Source: Leptolinea sp. UBA5366 (GTDB lineage Bacteria; Chloroflexota; Anaerolineae; Anaerolineales; Anaerolineaceae). Taken from it: DNA of 27,817 nucleotides. Every line of letters starts with the position of its first letter. Position 1 is the stretch's first letter. Below the pieces are notes generated by a model, which saw only the letters and a program-made list of their open reading frames with translations, was not told the origin of the DNA and did not search any database. The translations under genes and the position numbers were made by a program. This document shows, in pieces, positions 15,827-24,471 of the stretch. The stretch spans positions 35,241-63,057 of the forward strand of contig DHPK01000004.1 in the NCBI GenBank assembly GCA_002407845.1. Direction: 5' to 3'.

Positions 15827-16523
15827 TTTCTTCCTCTTCGCCTATTTCGCTCTCTTCCGCAGCGTCATCCAGCTCTGAGCTGTAGCCGCCAAGCGGGTGA
15901 TTTAAAATCACGACCTTTGTTTCTTCCGGCAGCTGATTCAGATTCGTAATTTTCAGCGAATTGTAGACGTCTTCTGTCTGGGAAATGCCCATTTCTTTCA
16001 AGAACTTTGAAAGCGGGTCGAGTTCAATCTTCGAAAGCGGATCATAGTAATGCATTGGAATGACGATATTCGGTTTAATCTGGCTGATCAGCTCGACCGC
16101 CTTGGCAGTGTTCAGCGCGTACCCGCCGCCGACTGGAACCAGCAGAACGTGAATTGTGCCGTAGTTCTCGATCTCGGACATGGTTGGAATGCGGTTGAGA
16201 TTGCCCATATGCGCGATGAAAAGTCCGTTATATTCGATGACGTAACAATAGTTGCGCACATCCTGGCTCTCGCCGCAATGATATCCGTTGATGAAGACGT
16301 TGTTGATCTCATATTCGCCGGAACTGTTGACTACAAAGGGGTCGCCTTTGACCGTGCTGACAAAATTATGACCCGGCAGATCACAGCTGCAAGTCACGAT
16401 ATCGCTTTTCAGTTTGAGAGGATCGAAACCGATTTCCTGATGGTCATAAGGGTCGCAGACAACGGTGCCCATGCCCCTTTCAGTGATGCGAAAGCATGAA
16501 TGACCATACCAAGTAATTTCCAT
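15816..16523 (-). CDS. MBL-fold metallo-hydrolase-like protein (UlaG-related)
   Basis: The 235-residue protein begins MEITWYGHSCFRI, the start typical of the UlaG-like branch of the metallo-beta-lactamase fold, followed by a DPY segment (24-26). Where the branch normally has a His-containing metal motif, this protein reads TCSCDLPGHN (44-53): C45, C47, D48 and H52. Possible later ligands are H105 (IAHMG) and H158 (MHYYD). The C-terminus is strongly acidic (ELDDAAEESEIGEEEENAG). There is no signal peptide. Function and even metal dependence are uncertain. It is the first gene of the mutY-pcrA operon, with GGAGG spaced 5 nt from ATG and a good promoter 44 bp upstream. Confidence 0.85.
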   Translation of the reverse strand: MEITWYGHSCFRITERGMGTVVCDPYDHQEIGFDPLKLKSDIVTCSCDLPGHNFVSTVKGDPFVVNSSGEYEINNVFINGYHCGESQDVRNYCYVIEYNGLFIAHMGNLNRIPTMSEIENYGTIHVLLVPVGGGYALNTAKAVELISQIKPNIVIPMHYYDPLSKIELDPLSKFLKEMGISQTEDVYNSLKITNLNQLPEETKVVILNHPLGGYSSELDDAAEESEIGEEEENAG

Positions 16524-16558
16524 GAATCCTCCAGTTATCTAACGGTTTTATATTTTTA

Positions 16559-16581
16559 GCATCCTAATTATACTCGGATGC
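16559..16581. promoter_or_regulatory. Inverted repeat centred on the -10 box (possible operator)
   Basis: GCATCC (16559-16564) and GGATGC (16576-16581) are perfect 6-bp arms separated by 11 bp. The dyad centre falls exactly on the TATAAT of the operon promoter. A repressor bound here would block the polymerase. No regulator gene is adjacent. Confidence 0.4.
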
Positions 16582-16596
16582 GCTTCGGTGAGCCAA
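16567..16596 (-). promoter_or_regulatory. Sigma-70-like promoter of the MBL-mutY-pcrA operon
   Basis: On the minus strand TTGGCT (16596-16591), an 18-bp spacer and a perfect TATAAT (16572-16567) precede the ATG by 43 nt. Transcription should start near 16560, giving a leader of about 37 nt that contains the GGAGG ribosome-binding site. Confidence 0.65.
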
Positions 16597-16609
16597 TTAT
16601 TGATGTTTT

Positions 16610-16648
16610 CCCACATGACCGTCAGCTGAGAATTTTCTGTCATGGGGG
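16610..16648. repeat. Imperfect hairpin between the GT-C-like gene and the MBL promoter
   Basis: Ten-base arms CCCACATGAC (16610-16619) and GTCATGGGGG (16639-16648) pair with one mismatch around a 19-base loop. It lies 80 bp past the stop of the leftward gene at 16729. There is no U-tract on either strand, so it may be only a weak or assisted terminator. Confidence 0.4.
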
Positions 16649-16728
16649 TTTAAAGAGCAATCATCTGCGTATTTCAGAATTGGAAAAGAGAATGATTCGC
16701 GAGGGTTCGACCTGCTTTCAGCTGCGGG

Positions 16729-19224
16729 TCAATCATCAGCCGCCAGCACAATCAGGGATTCGTCAGGGCAGTTCAGCGCATCCGCCTGAAACCAGCCAGC
16801 GTCTGTCATCTCTCCGATGACAAGGCAAGCTTCCCGCTGCGGGATGACTCCCGGCGAAGACTCAAGCGGGAGGATCACATCCCAGTTTTGCTCGTTGAGC
16901 ATCACAAAGCTGAGCCGGTTGAACGGGCGGACTTCATTGACTGCCCAGGGGTTGGCGCTCGTCAGCCCATCGCCCGCTTCGAACCAGCGCGGATAGATCA
17001 CCAGCCCGTTGATGATCTCCTTTTCCCCGTTCACAACCTGCGATGTCAGCTCACTGCAAGCTCCGCTGCAGGAATCGTTTTCCAGCCAGCACTGCAGCTT
17101 AGCCGCCGAAGGTTCAAGCCGGATCCGGTCTGGAATGATCGCTGCGGAGAAAACCGGCAGCCAGCTGAATGCGATCAGCAGGATTGCTGCAGTCAGCCAG
17201 ACCGGCTGAGGCAACTGCAATGCAAAACTTTGAGCCCCGCTCTGTTCGGTTTCTGAATTCGAAAAAAGGCATCTGATCCAGCTAATGATTTCAAACGTTC
17301 CCGCGCTGAAAATCAGGTAAAAAAACCAGTCTGCTGGCAGAATGAAGCGCCAGCCCGAATAGCGCCCGATTGCCGCGCTGAGCATGTACAAGGCACAGAA
17401 GACTGGCGGAATCAGGCTTGCTGAACGGTTTTTCCTCCACATAGCAGCCGCTCCGACCGCAATCATGCCGGCAAAAAACAGCAGCTGCAGCCAGGAGGTG
17501 TACAAAAGCCGCTTGCCCGCGTCCTGATAAGCCGGGTCGGTTCGCTCAAGTATGGTAAATTCAGGCGGAATACCGGCAGGCAGCACCAGCCATGCATCGA
17601 TCAAATCTTTCGTAAAGTGATTGGCGCTGAAATTTAAAATGAACAGCGGGTGATCGAAAAAAGACTGCACCAGGCTACGGTTCATGCGGCTTGAAAATGC
17701 CTCAGCGCTCTCATCAGGTTCAATTTGAGGCTGCCAGTTTGGATCATCCGCATAACGCCGCACCAGTTCTCCGCTGTGAATTCCGCTGTCTTCCAGCATT
17801 GGCGATCCGGTCAGGGTCAGACTGCGGGTCAGCGCCGGCAGGATCACAAGCAGCAGGGCTGCTGTGAACCAGAGAACGGATCGAGGTTTGTTAATGGCGC
17901 CTGATCGCTGCAGCAGAATAAAGAGCCAGACTGCCGGCAGCAATACCAGCGCTTGGGAGCGGATTAATATGCTCATTCCCAGCAGAATGCCGGAAAAAAT
18001 CAGCCGCCTGAAATTTTGCGGTTGCTTCTGCCATGAGATGAAGACAGAAATAAATATCAGGAAAGCCAAAAGCATCGGCAAATCGGACAGAAACATTTTC
18101 GAATTTGAAACGCCAAATAACGGCGCGAGATAGAGCGTGCTGATTTCGCGGGTCATGGCGACCAAGGCAGTCATCAAGCCGGCGCTGGTTGAATGCAGCT
18201 GCTTTCCGATCAGGAATAACAACGCCGGGATGAGCGCCAGCGTAATCGTCAGCAGATCGATCGCCAGCCAGATGTCGCTGCCGCTGATCCGCTGGACGGC
18301 TGCCAGAAACAGCACGAACAGCTGCCGTGAAATCACCTGATCTTTCAATCCAAGTCCCGCTAAGATACTTTCGGACCACAGTCCAAAATAGGCAGCATCC
18401 GAAGCCGGGTAAGGAACCTCATTCGGCGCGGTGATCTCCATGAAATAACTGTTTTTCAACACGTCTGCGCTTGGCACGCTTGTCCAAAGCAAGGCAGCGC
18501 CTGCCCAAATCAGCAGGAAAAGCAGACCGGTTCGAAGACGGTCCTCCTGCAGTTTTCCGGGCAGCAAGCTGCTCAGCGCTGATCCTATCAGCGCGGTGAG
18601 AACAGCCCCGAAAAGCTGCCACCATTGCAGCGAAATGCCGTTTGGCTGCCAGTCGAATGGATCCGGCGTGATACCAAGTCCGGTTTTTCTGATAAGGAAG
18701 TACAAAAGAATGTGGAAGCTGAGCGCCAATAGAAATACTGGCAGCATCTTTTTGAATCGGCTTTTTAGTTGTGGCAGAGACGTCTTTTTAATCCCGGTCA
18801 GGAACAGACTTGTCTGAAGCGACCAGACCACCCCAAAAACAGCCAGCGGACGCAGCCGCTGAAAATAGGCAAGGTATTTGAGCGGCTCGATATAGCTGAA
18901 ATAATAAAGCAGACCTGCCAGGATGAAAAAGCTGGCGGATGCCAGTTTCGCGGCGATCCTGCGCTTCTTCTGACTGATGCAGACCTTGCAGCGCTTATAG
19001 AAATTAGTTTTGATGTCAAAACTCTTGGTTAGGAAGAAAAGGGCGGTCAAAGCAATGAAAGAGATCAATCCGATCATCGCCAGCCTCGGAAAGGAAAAGC
19101 GGCCGATCACGGCATTTTTCTCGTCAGATGGCAGGGAAAACAGCCAGACACCGGCTAAAACGCTCTCAACCAGTGTCAATCCCCAATACCACGAAAAGCC
19201 TGCTTTTTTAGAATAATGATCCAT
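16729..19224 (-). CDS. Large polytopic membrane protein, probable GT-C family glycosyltransferase
   Basis: The start is placed at the ATG at 19224 (831 residues); a longer frame to 19338 would run into ftsK's start region and add an unlikely N-terminus. About a dozen or more hydrophobic segments span the chain. After an N-terminal block of helices, YPASDAAYFGLWSESILAGLG resembles the first extracytoplasmic loop of GT39/ArnT/PMT-like enzymes, with an acidic residue (Asp in PASD) at the expected catalytic place. SILIRSQALVLLPAVW is a typical later helix. The C-terminal 150 residues are mostly soluble, with a Cys-containing loop (WLENDSCSGACSEL). Such enzymes use polyprenyl-phosphate sugars to modify lipids, glycans or proteins outside the membrane. 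Acceptor and sugar are unknown. AGGA precedes the ATG by 10 nt. Confidence 0.75.
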   Translation of the reverse strand: MDHYSKKAGFSWYWGLTLVESVLAGVWLFSLPSDEKNAVIGRFSFPRLAMIGLISFIALTALFFLTKSFDIKTNFYKRCKVCISQKKRRIAAKLASASFFILAGLLYYFSYIEPLKYLAYFQRLRPLAVFGVVWSLQTSLFLTGIKKTSLPQLKSRFKKMLPVFLLALSFHILLYFLIRKTGLGITPDPFDWQPNGISLQWWQLFGAVLTALIGSALSSLLPGKLQEDRLRTGLLFLLIWAGAALLWTSVPSADVLKNSYFMEITAPNEVPYPASDAAYFGLWSESILAGLGLKDQVISRQLFVLFLAAVQRISGSDIWLAIDLLTITLALIPALLFLIGKQLHSTSAGLMTALVAMTREISTLYLAPLFGVSNSKMFLSDLPMLLAFLIFISVFISWQKQPQNFRRLIFSGILLGMSILIRSQALVLLPAVWLFILLQRSGAINKPRSVLWFTAALLLVILPALTRSLTLTGSPMLEDSGIHSGELVRRYADDPNWQPQIEPDESAEAFSSRMNRSLVQSFFDHPLFILNFSANHFTKDLIDAWLVLPAGIPPEFTILERTDPAYQDAGKRLLYTSWLQLLFFAGMIAVGAAAMWRKNRSASLIPPVFCALYMLSAAIGRYSGWRFILPADWFFYLIFSAGTFEIISWIRCLFSNSETEQSGAQSFALQLPQPVWLTAAILLIAFSWLPVFSAAIIPDRIRLEPSAAKLQCWLENDSCSGACSELTSQVVNGEKEIINGLVIYPRWFEAGDGLTSANPWAVNEVRPFNRLSFVMLNEQNWDVILPLESSPGVIPQREACLVIGEMTDAGWFQADALNCPDESLIVLAADD

Positions 19225-19292
19225 TTTTTCTGTCCTGACATCTTTTATTTTACCTTGCAGCGGATCGGAATGAGAGGAAGGACGCTGGTGAT

Positions 19293-19298
19293 ATACTT
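19293..19298 (+). promoter_or_regulatory. Possible extended -10 directly upstream of ftsK
   Basis: TGATATACT carries a TG extension and TATACT at 19293-19298, only 5 nt before the ATG at 19304. If used, the transcript would start at or next to the start codon. A stop codon in frame at 19289-19291 excludes a longer protein. Confidence 0.35.
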
Positions 19299-19303
19299 TC
19301 AAT

Positions 19304-21889
19304 ATGGTCAAACAGAAGAAAAATACGAAGACAAACACGAAGACTAAAGCAAATTATCGCGACAATAAAAAGCCATCCATGCAGGCTCGAAAACGCGCTC
19401 CGCAGACGGTTGCTCAAAAGAAAAAACAGAAGCTGGCGATTCAGCCCGCACAACAAATCCAAAACATTTTCAGCATTTTTCAGGACGTGATCGGTGTGAT
19501 CCTGTTTCTGGGCGGCACGTTCAGTCTGGGAAGCCTGGCAGTCCCCGAGATGAACTCGCTGACCCAATGGCTGGCTGATCTGATGCACCTGCTTTTTGGC
19601 AAAACAGCGGTCCTTACCGGGATCGCGGCGATTGTCTTCGGTGTCTGGCTGCTGGTTTTACGGCGGCTTGAAAAACCGTTTTCGTTTTCTTGGCGCGTTT
19701 TCACGTTTATCGCGCTGTTCTATCTTTTCAGTCTGGTTGTGATCCAACGATTCGCGGTCATGGAAGCCCCGTTTAACACGCCAGCCGAAGCGGGTGGCGT
19801 GTTTGGAAAATGGGTGGATGAACTTCTGACCGGTGCAGTCGGGAGCGGTGGGACGCTGATCATCTTGTTTTTTATCGCTGTCGTTTTCCTGCTGTTTATC
19901 TGGCGTGAAATCGTCAAGGCATTTCCTGATTCTCTGCGGCAGAAATTGGACGTCACCAGCAAAATGATTCAAAAGATCAGACCAATTTTCGAGATCAATT
20001 CCGAAACGGATCAAACTGAAAGTCAGAAGCCGGGCGGCATTCCGCTGCGGAAACTGCCAAAGGAGCCAAAAGAAAGCGCTGTTCCGGAACAGGACAGCTC
20101 GCCGGATCAGGCAGAACCAGCCGAGCAGCAGCCCAAACCCAAATCGGGAATCAGTGCGCGGCTTGCTCAGGCGAACCTGCTTAATCAAAAGAAGAAACAG
20201 AATGACCATGAAAGTGATGAGAAAAAGCAGGACAAGCCTTTGACGGTTGTGATTCCAGCCGTCGAAAAGACCCAGCCTGCGGCTGCAGAGCCTTTCACGC
20301 CGCCGCTTATTCATAAAATTGAAATTCCAGAACTGTCAAAAACGAAACTGGCGCTGCCGGAAAAATGGAAGCTGCCGGCGCGGGATGAAATTCTTGACAA
20401 CCGCAAAGTCCAGTCGCGAAATACCCCGGATGACCCCTATATTCAGGCGCAGGTTCAAAAGATTGAGCACGTGCTGGATATATTTGATGCTCCCGGAAAA
20501 GTGATTGATATTCAATGCGGTCCGACCTTTACGCAGTTCGGGATTGAACCGGGCTTTCTGGACCGGCAGGATCGAAAAGTCCGCGTCCGGGTGAAGCAGA
20601 TTGAAGCGCTCAAGAAAGATTTGGAAATGGCACTGTCGGTCAAGCAGCTGACGATTGAAGCCCCGATTCCGGGCAAGACTTACATCGGACTTCAGGTTCA
20701 AAACCGCCATCGCGAAGGGGTATCCCTCCGCGAGGTGATCGAAGGCGAAGGTTTTTCAAAATACCAGAACGGACTGGGAATTGCGCTGGGGAAGGATATT
20801 TACGGCGATGTCTTTGCTGCTGATCTGACCCGCATGCCGCATCTCCTGATTGCAGGAGCGACTGGCTCCGGTAAATCCGTGTGTTTGAACGCGATCCTGG
20901 TTTGTTTGCTGATGCATCATTCTCCTGAAACCCTGAAATTGGTGCTGATTGACCCAAAGCGGGTTGAACTGACCGGCTATAACGGCATCCCGCATCTGGT
21001 TCGGCCAGTCGTGACTGAGGTTGAGCATGTCTATGAAATCCTGCAGTGGGTGCTTCAGGAGATGGATTCGCGGAATTTGCGCTTCCTTGAAGCCGGTGTA
21101 CGCAACATTCAGGACTATAACCAAAAATTTACCGATCAACGGCTGCCCTATCTGGTCGTTGTGATCGATGAACTGGCAAATTTGATGATGGAAGCCGCGT
21201 CTGATATCGAGAGCAGTATCACACGTCTCGCGCAGACGGCGCGCGCGATGGGGATTCATCTGGTGGTCGCAACCCAGCGCCCGTCACGCGATGTGATCAC
21301 CGGGACGATCAAGGGCAACCTGCCCTCCCGGATTGCCTTCGCAGTCGCGACAAACACTGACAGCATGGTGATTCTCGATCGAGTAGGCGCGGAAGACCTG
21401 TTCGGCAGGGGCGACATGTACCTGATGTCGGCGGAATCTTCCAACCTGAAAAGGCTGCAGGGTGTTTTTGTCTCCGATGAGGAGATTCGCCGCCTGGTTG
21501 AATATTGGCGGAAAAATCCAAAAATTGCTGAAAGTGACGAGAGCAGGGAACCATCAGTGAAACAGCCAGTTGTGCCGGTCACGATCCGGAAACAGCCGGA
21601 AATTACGGATGGATTGCTGACCCAGCTGCCGTTGCTGGACGAGAACGAGCCCGCTATGCGCCGGAATGCTGATCCGTTATTGGAAGAAGCGATTGCGCTG
21701 GTCAGAAAACAGGGCAGAGCTTCAGCTAATATGCTGGTCAGTAGGCTGAGCATTGGATTCAGCCGTGCAAACAAGCTGCTGGTGTACATGGAAGAGGAGG
21801 GCATTATCAGTCCGCCGAATTCAAACCCGGCAATCCCGCGTGATATTCTCGATTATGGTGAAAATGGTCCTCCAGTAGAGGAAGCGTAG
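19304..21889 (+). CDS. ftsK: DNA translocase FtsK/SpoIIIE
   Basis: FtsK is a septum-anchored hexameric motor that pumps chromosomal DNA during division. The 861-residue protein has a very basic, Lys/Thr-rich start (1-50) and about four transmembrane helices between 58 and 200. A charged, probably disordered Pro/Gln/Lys linker spans roughly 215-345. The motor domain carries Walker A GATGSGKS (518-525) and Walker B VVVIDE (D622, E623). The C-terminal winged-helix gamma domain (about 785-850: LLEEAIALVRKQGRASANML onward) reads polar DNA motifs. The linker is short compared with that of E. coli FtsK, as is usual for SpoIIIE-like proteins. There is no clear Shine-Dalgarno sequence. The downstream methyltransferase gene follows after 6 nt. 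Confidence 0.97.
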   Translation: MVKQKKNTKTNTKTKANYRDNKKPSMQARKRAPQTVAQKKKQKLAIQPAQQIQNIFSIFQDVIGVILFLGGTFSLGSLAVPEMNSLTQWLADLMHLLFGKTAVLTGIAAIVFGVWLLVLRRLEKPFSFSWRVFTFIALFYLFSLVVIQRFAVMEAPFNTPAEAGGVFGKWVDELLTGAVGSGGTLIILFFIAVVFLLFIWREIVKAFPDSLRQKLDVTSKMIQKIRPIFEINSETDQTESQKPGGIPLRKLPKEPKESAVPEQDSSPDQAEPAEQQPKPKSGISARLAQANLLNQKKKQNDHESDEKKQDKPLTVVIPAVEKTQPAAAEPFTPPLIHKIEIPELSKTKLALPEKWKLPARDEILDNRKVQSRNTPDDPYIQAQVQKIEHVLDIFDAPGKVIDIQCGPTFTQFGIEPGFLDRQDRKVRVRVKQIEALKKDLEMALSVKQLTIEAPIPGKTYIGLQVQNRHREGVSLREVIEGEGFSKYQNGLGIALGKDIYGDVFAADLTRMPHLLIAGATGSGKSVCLNAILVCLLMHHSPETLKLVLIDPKRVELTGYNGIPHLVRPVVTEVEHVYEILQWVLQEMDSRNLRFLEAGVRNIQDYNQKFTDQRLPYLVVVIDELANLMMEAASDIESSITRLAQTARAMGIHLVVATQRPSRDVITGTIKGNLPSRIAFAVATNTDSMVILDRVGAEDLFGRGDMYLMSAESSNLKRLQGVFVSDEEIRRLVEYWRKNPKIAESDESREPSVKQPVVPVTIRKQPEITDGLLTQLPLLDENEPAMRRNADPLLEEAIALVRKQGRASANMLVSRLSIGFSRANKLLVYMEEEGIISPPNSNPAIPRDILDYGENGPPVEEA

Positions 21890-21895
21890 CAGCTC

Positions 21896-22390
21896 ATGGC
21901 TTATTTCGAAATTGGCATTTTCCAGCCGCGAAACGATGAAAACATCGGGACACTGTGGCGCAGTGCCTGGCAGCTTGGCGCTGCTGGAATTTTCACGATC
22001 GGCAGGAAACAGCGCCGCCAGACCAGCGATGTGCTGAATGTGCCGCAGCTGCTGCCGTATCGTCAATTTGAAACGCTGGAAGTTTTCTTGAGTGCACGTC
22101 CGGCAGGTGCACAGGTTATTGGGGTGGAGTTTGGCGGGACGCCGCTCGGCACTTTCAAACATCCCGAACGGGCAATCTACCTGCTCGGCTCCGAGGCGAA
22201 TGGACTTTCAAAAGAGGTCATTGCGCGTTGCAACGCAGTGGTTCAAATTGAATCCGTTCATTATAAATCTTACAATGTCGCCATTGCCGGTTCGATTGTG
22301 ATGTATCACCGATTGATTTCTGGCGAATTTTCTTTAGGCAAAAACAGCAGTCCCAGTGAAAATAACCCCACTAAGATTACTCCTAGCTGA
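21896..22390 (+). CDS. TrmH/SpoU family RNA methyltransferase
   Basis: The 164-residue protein has the three SPOUT-knot motifs: N16-I-G...R22 (NIGTLWRSAW), YLLGSEANGLS (95-105) and SYNVAIAGSIVMY (125-137). The knot binds S-adenosylmethionine, and such proteins usually 2'-O-methylate tRNA or rRNA. The size is that of a minimal catalytic domain such as TrmL, without an N-terminal RNA-binding domain. The specific target cannot be assigned. It follows ftsK by 6 nt and is probably co-transcribed. The last 24 or so residues (about 141-164, after YHRL) are polar, resemble nothing in the family, and are encoded opposite the 3' end of the convergent AT-rich gene, which overlaps it by 85 bp. The natural C-terminus may have been altered there. 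Confidence 0.9.
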   Translation: MAYFEIGIFQPRNDENIGTLWRSAWQLGAAGIFTIGRKQRRQTSDVLNVPQLLPYRQFETLEVFLSARPAGAQVIGVEFGGTPLGTFKHPERAIYLLGSEANGLSKEVIARCNAVVQIESVHYKSYNVAIAGSIVMYHRLISGEFSLGKNSSPSENNPTKITPS

Positions 22391-24471
22391 AAACGCATAT
22401 CCTGAGCAAAGGATATAAACATAAATAAAAGGGATTGTGTTGAAGGTAGTAGCGCTACTAGTAAGAATTTAAAATTCGAGAAGCGCAATGTTAGCACAAT
22501 ACTGGTAAAGATTATTAAATATGAGTAAAAGGCAGGTCGCCAAGTCAGCATGTCAATTGTTTTCTGACTAGAACTTATTTCATAGATTGAGAGGAGCGGT
22601 TCGACCAAACAGGGTAATTTTGAAGATTGGTGAATCCCATATGTATTGTTGATTACCCACTCGATTGAACCATCAGATTGTCGCGCAAGGATTACTTTAT
22701 ATAAATAACAACCCTCGCACCTAAGCTTCCAAATCATGTCACTGGCTTGAATCATGTGTTTTATCGTTAGCAAAGGTTTTTTCAATGTTAATGTCATAAA
22801 AACATGAAAGTTTTGACTTGTTCCACTATAAAACAACTCTTTGTTAAAGCCGGTATTTTTCAATAAGCTGCCGACAGTCCAAGGATTGTAGGTCCATTGA
22901 TCCAACGGAAGTAGCTGATCAAGCCATTTACTTTCAAATTCAGATAATGAAGTACCTTGATAAACATGTGCACTAATTGTGTGCAGAAAAATCTGGTTGG
23001 TTCCCTCACTTCCATTTTGTTTGACGTTAAATGCATTTGACACAGGAACTTTTACAATCCAGACAATCGAGAACATCATTAGTAATGCCAATAGGAATTT
23101 TCGCCAATGTTTATACCAAATAACTGTTAAGACAATTATCGTAAACAACACAATTGGAAGACCATTGTGTCGAAATAGGACGATGCCAGTGACGCTTAAA
23201 GCCATCCCGATCCAAAAAAAATGTGAATTTAAACAATCCCCATCAGTTAGCACCAATCGTAAGATGATCAGAAAAAAGCTGAGGAAACAAATTGCATACG
23301 GGACATCTTTCAGCAGGCTGATAGAAAAAAGACTGCATACTGGTGAGAATGCAAAAGCGATACTTAATAACCAAGCGGTCCAATTTGGCAGGAATTTTAT
23401 CCTGAGAAAATGGATACCATTCGCAATTACCAAACTTAATCCAAGAATTTGAACTACCGCGATTACTGTTGGCGAATTCCAAATATAGGATAACAACCGC
23501 ATCGAAAAAGCATACGATACAGGATGCCAATCTTCATAAGTGCCTTGAACTGCTTGCCCCCATTGACTGAAAGAATCTTGGTTCATTAATCCTGGCCAAT
23601 AAGTTAGCAAATATAAAAGCCATGTGATTATCATTGGCAGTGCATAAATCCACCAAGCTTTGTGGATTTGTTTCTTTGTATCAGATTCTCTTACTAACGA
23701 GGTTCTATTGTTTTCCGCCAGAATTGTCAGAAATAAGAAAAAGATAAACGAGGTCAGCAAACAAAATGAACAAAACACTATTATCCGATTGATAATCGAA
23801 GCTGGAAATTTTCGAATCAGATAAATCTGACTAGGAACTGTTGTGAAAAGATCAATTATTTCTTCAGAGTTATTGAGATTGAGCCTTACAGTGCCTGCGT
23901 CTGGACCAGTTAGAAAAGTCAGATGAATTTCATTAATAACTCTTCCATGCCAGGTCAAAAGTCCGTTTGAATTAGTTTGTAAAAACTGATCGTCTCTCTT
24001 CCAATCCCCTTCGTAAGTAAAAGCTGAAAAGCTATCAGTCAGACCGGTTTCAAATAACTTAAGGACAACGTCTTTGCCATCAGATTTTGAGTTTATTACA
24101 GGATTACTTTCAATTTCAAGCGTGACAGTCGGTAAAAATATATACCGATCCGGCAACCTTACATCCAGATTTAATAAAAGCATTGCAGAAAAAAGAAGAC
24201 TGGTTAAAACCGATAAAAATAAAAAAGCACGTTTCCGCTGGAAAAAAAACTTTATATGAATACGATATAGAAAATAATAATATAGAGGCAGCAGAGTCAG
24301 TAAAAATGAAATCAAGAAAAACTGAACTCTACTAGAGGTAATATCGTAAGGAATCCAATAAAAATAAATTACCAAAGCAGTTGCCAAGGACATCCCAAAG
24401 GAGCTGACAACTAAGCGTTTGTTTATCGGTGAAAATGATTTGAAAAAGTTTTTCATCATTCGACTAATCAA
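22306..24471 (-). CDS. AT-rich GT-C-like membrane protein (DUF6020-like), downstream paralog
   Basis: The start is a TTG at 24471, overlapping the upstream stop as TTGA and preceded by GAGAAAG; an ATG at 24459 is the alternative. The 721-residue protein has N-terminal helices (to about 100), a hydrophilic beta-rich block (103-222) and then many helices. Motifs shared with its upstream neighbour include YWPGLMNQDSFSQWGQ (291-306), DWHP (314-317), FRHNG and FAQDMRFQ near the C-terminus. The Asp plus WHP arrangement recalls GT-C/DUF6020-type membrane enzymes; enzyme activity is inferred. The gene is strikingly AT-rich: rows 23041-23100 and 23701-23760 have 21 and 22 G/C of 60, against 31 and 38 in two rows of the paralog. 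That suggests acquisition from elsewhere. Confidence 0.75.
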   Translation of the reverse strand: MISRMMKNFFKSFSPINKRLVVSSFGMSLATALVIYFYWIPYDITSSRVQFFLISFLLTLLPLYYYFLYRIHIKFFFQRKRAFLFLSVLTSLLFSAMLLLNLDVRLPDRYIFLPTVTLEIESNPVINSKSDGKDVVLKLFETGLTDSFSAFTYEGDWKRDDQFLQTNSNGLLTWHGRVINEIHLTFLTGPDAGTVRLNLNNSEEIIDLFTTVPSQIYLIRKFPASIINRIIVFCSFCLLTSFIFFLFLTILAENNRTSLVRESDTKKQIHKAWWIYALPMIITWLLYLLTYWPGLMNQDSFSQWGQAVQGTYEDWHPVSYAFSMRLLSYIWNSPTVIAVVQILGLSLVIANGIHFLRIKFLPNWTAWLLSIAFAFSPVCSLFSISLLKDVPYAICFLSFFLIILRLVLTDGDCLNSHFFWIGMALSVTGIVLFRHNGLPIVLFTIIVLTVIWYKHWRKFLLALLMMFSIVWIVKVPVSNAFNVKQNGSEGTNQIFLHTISAHVYQGTSLSEFESKWLDQLLPLDQWTYNPWTVGSLLKNTGFNKELFYSGTSQNFHVFMTLTLKKPLLTIKHMIQASDMIWKLRCEGCYLYKVILARQSDGSIEWVINNTYGIHQSSKLPCLVEPLLSIYEISSSQKTIDMLTWRPAFYSYLIIFTSIVLTLRFSNFKFLLVALLPSTQSLLFMFISFAQDMRFQLGVILVGLFSLGLLFLPKENSPEINR
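22340..22368 (+). repeat. 29-bp block shared by the two paralogs (copy 1)
   Basis: This stretch matches 24496-24524 at 28 of 29 positions. It encodes the C-terminal LFSLGLLF segment of the AT-rich paralog on the opposite strand. Confidence 0.7.

Noticed and set aside
15464..15949. Rightward open frame of 161 codons
   Set aside because: It lies entirely opposite the mutY start, the 100-residue gene and the end of the MBL gene, all with better coding signals and operon spacing. Its protein is Arg/Gln/Pro-rich with no recognisable motif.
19310..19350. Short direct repeats at the start of ftsK (ACGAAGAC twice)
   Set aside because: They encode the low-complexity Lys/Thr/Asn-rich basic N-terminus and are explained by the protein sequence.
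19658..20314. Leftward open frame of 218 codons
   Set aside because: It is antisense to the transmembrane and linker region of ftsK, rich in Arg and Gln with no domain.
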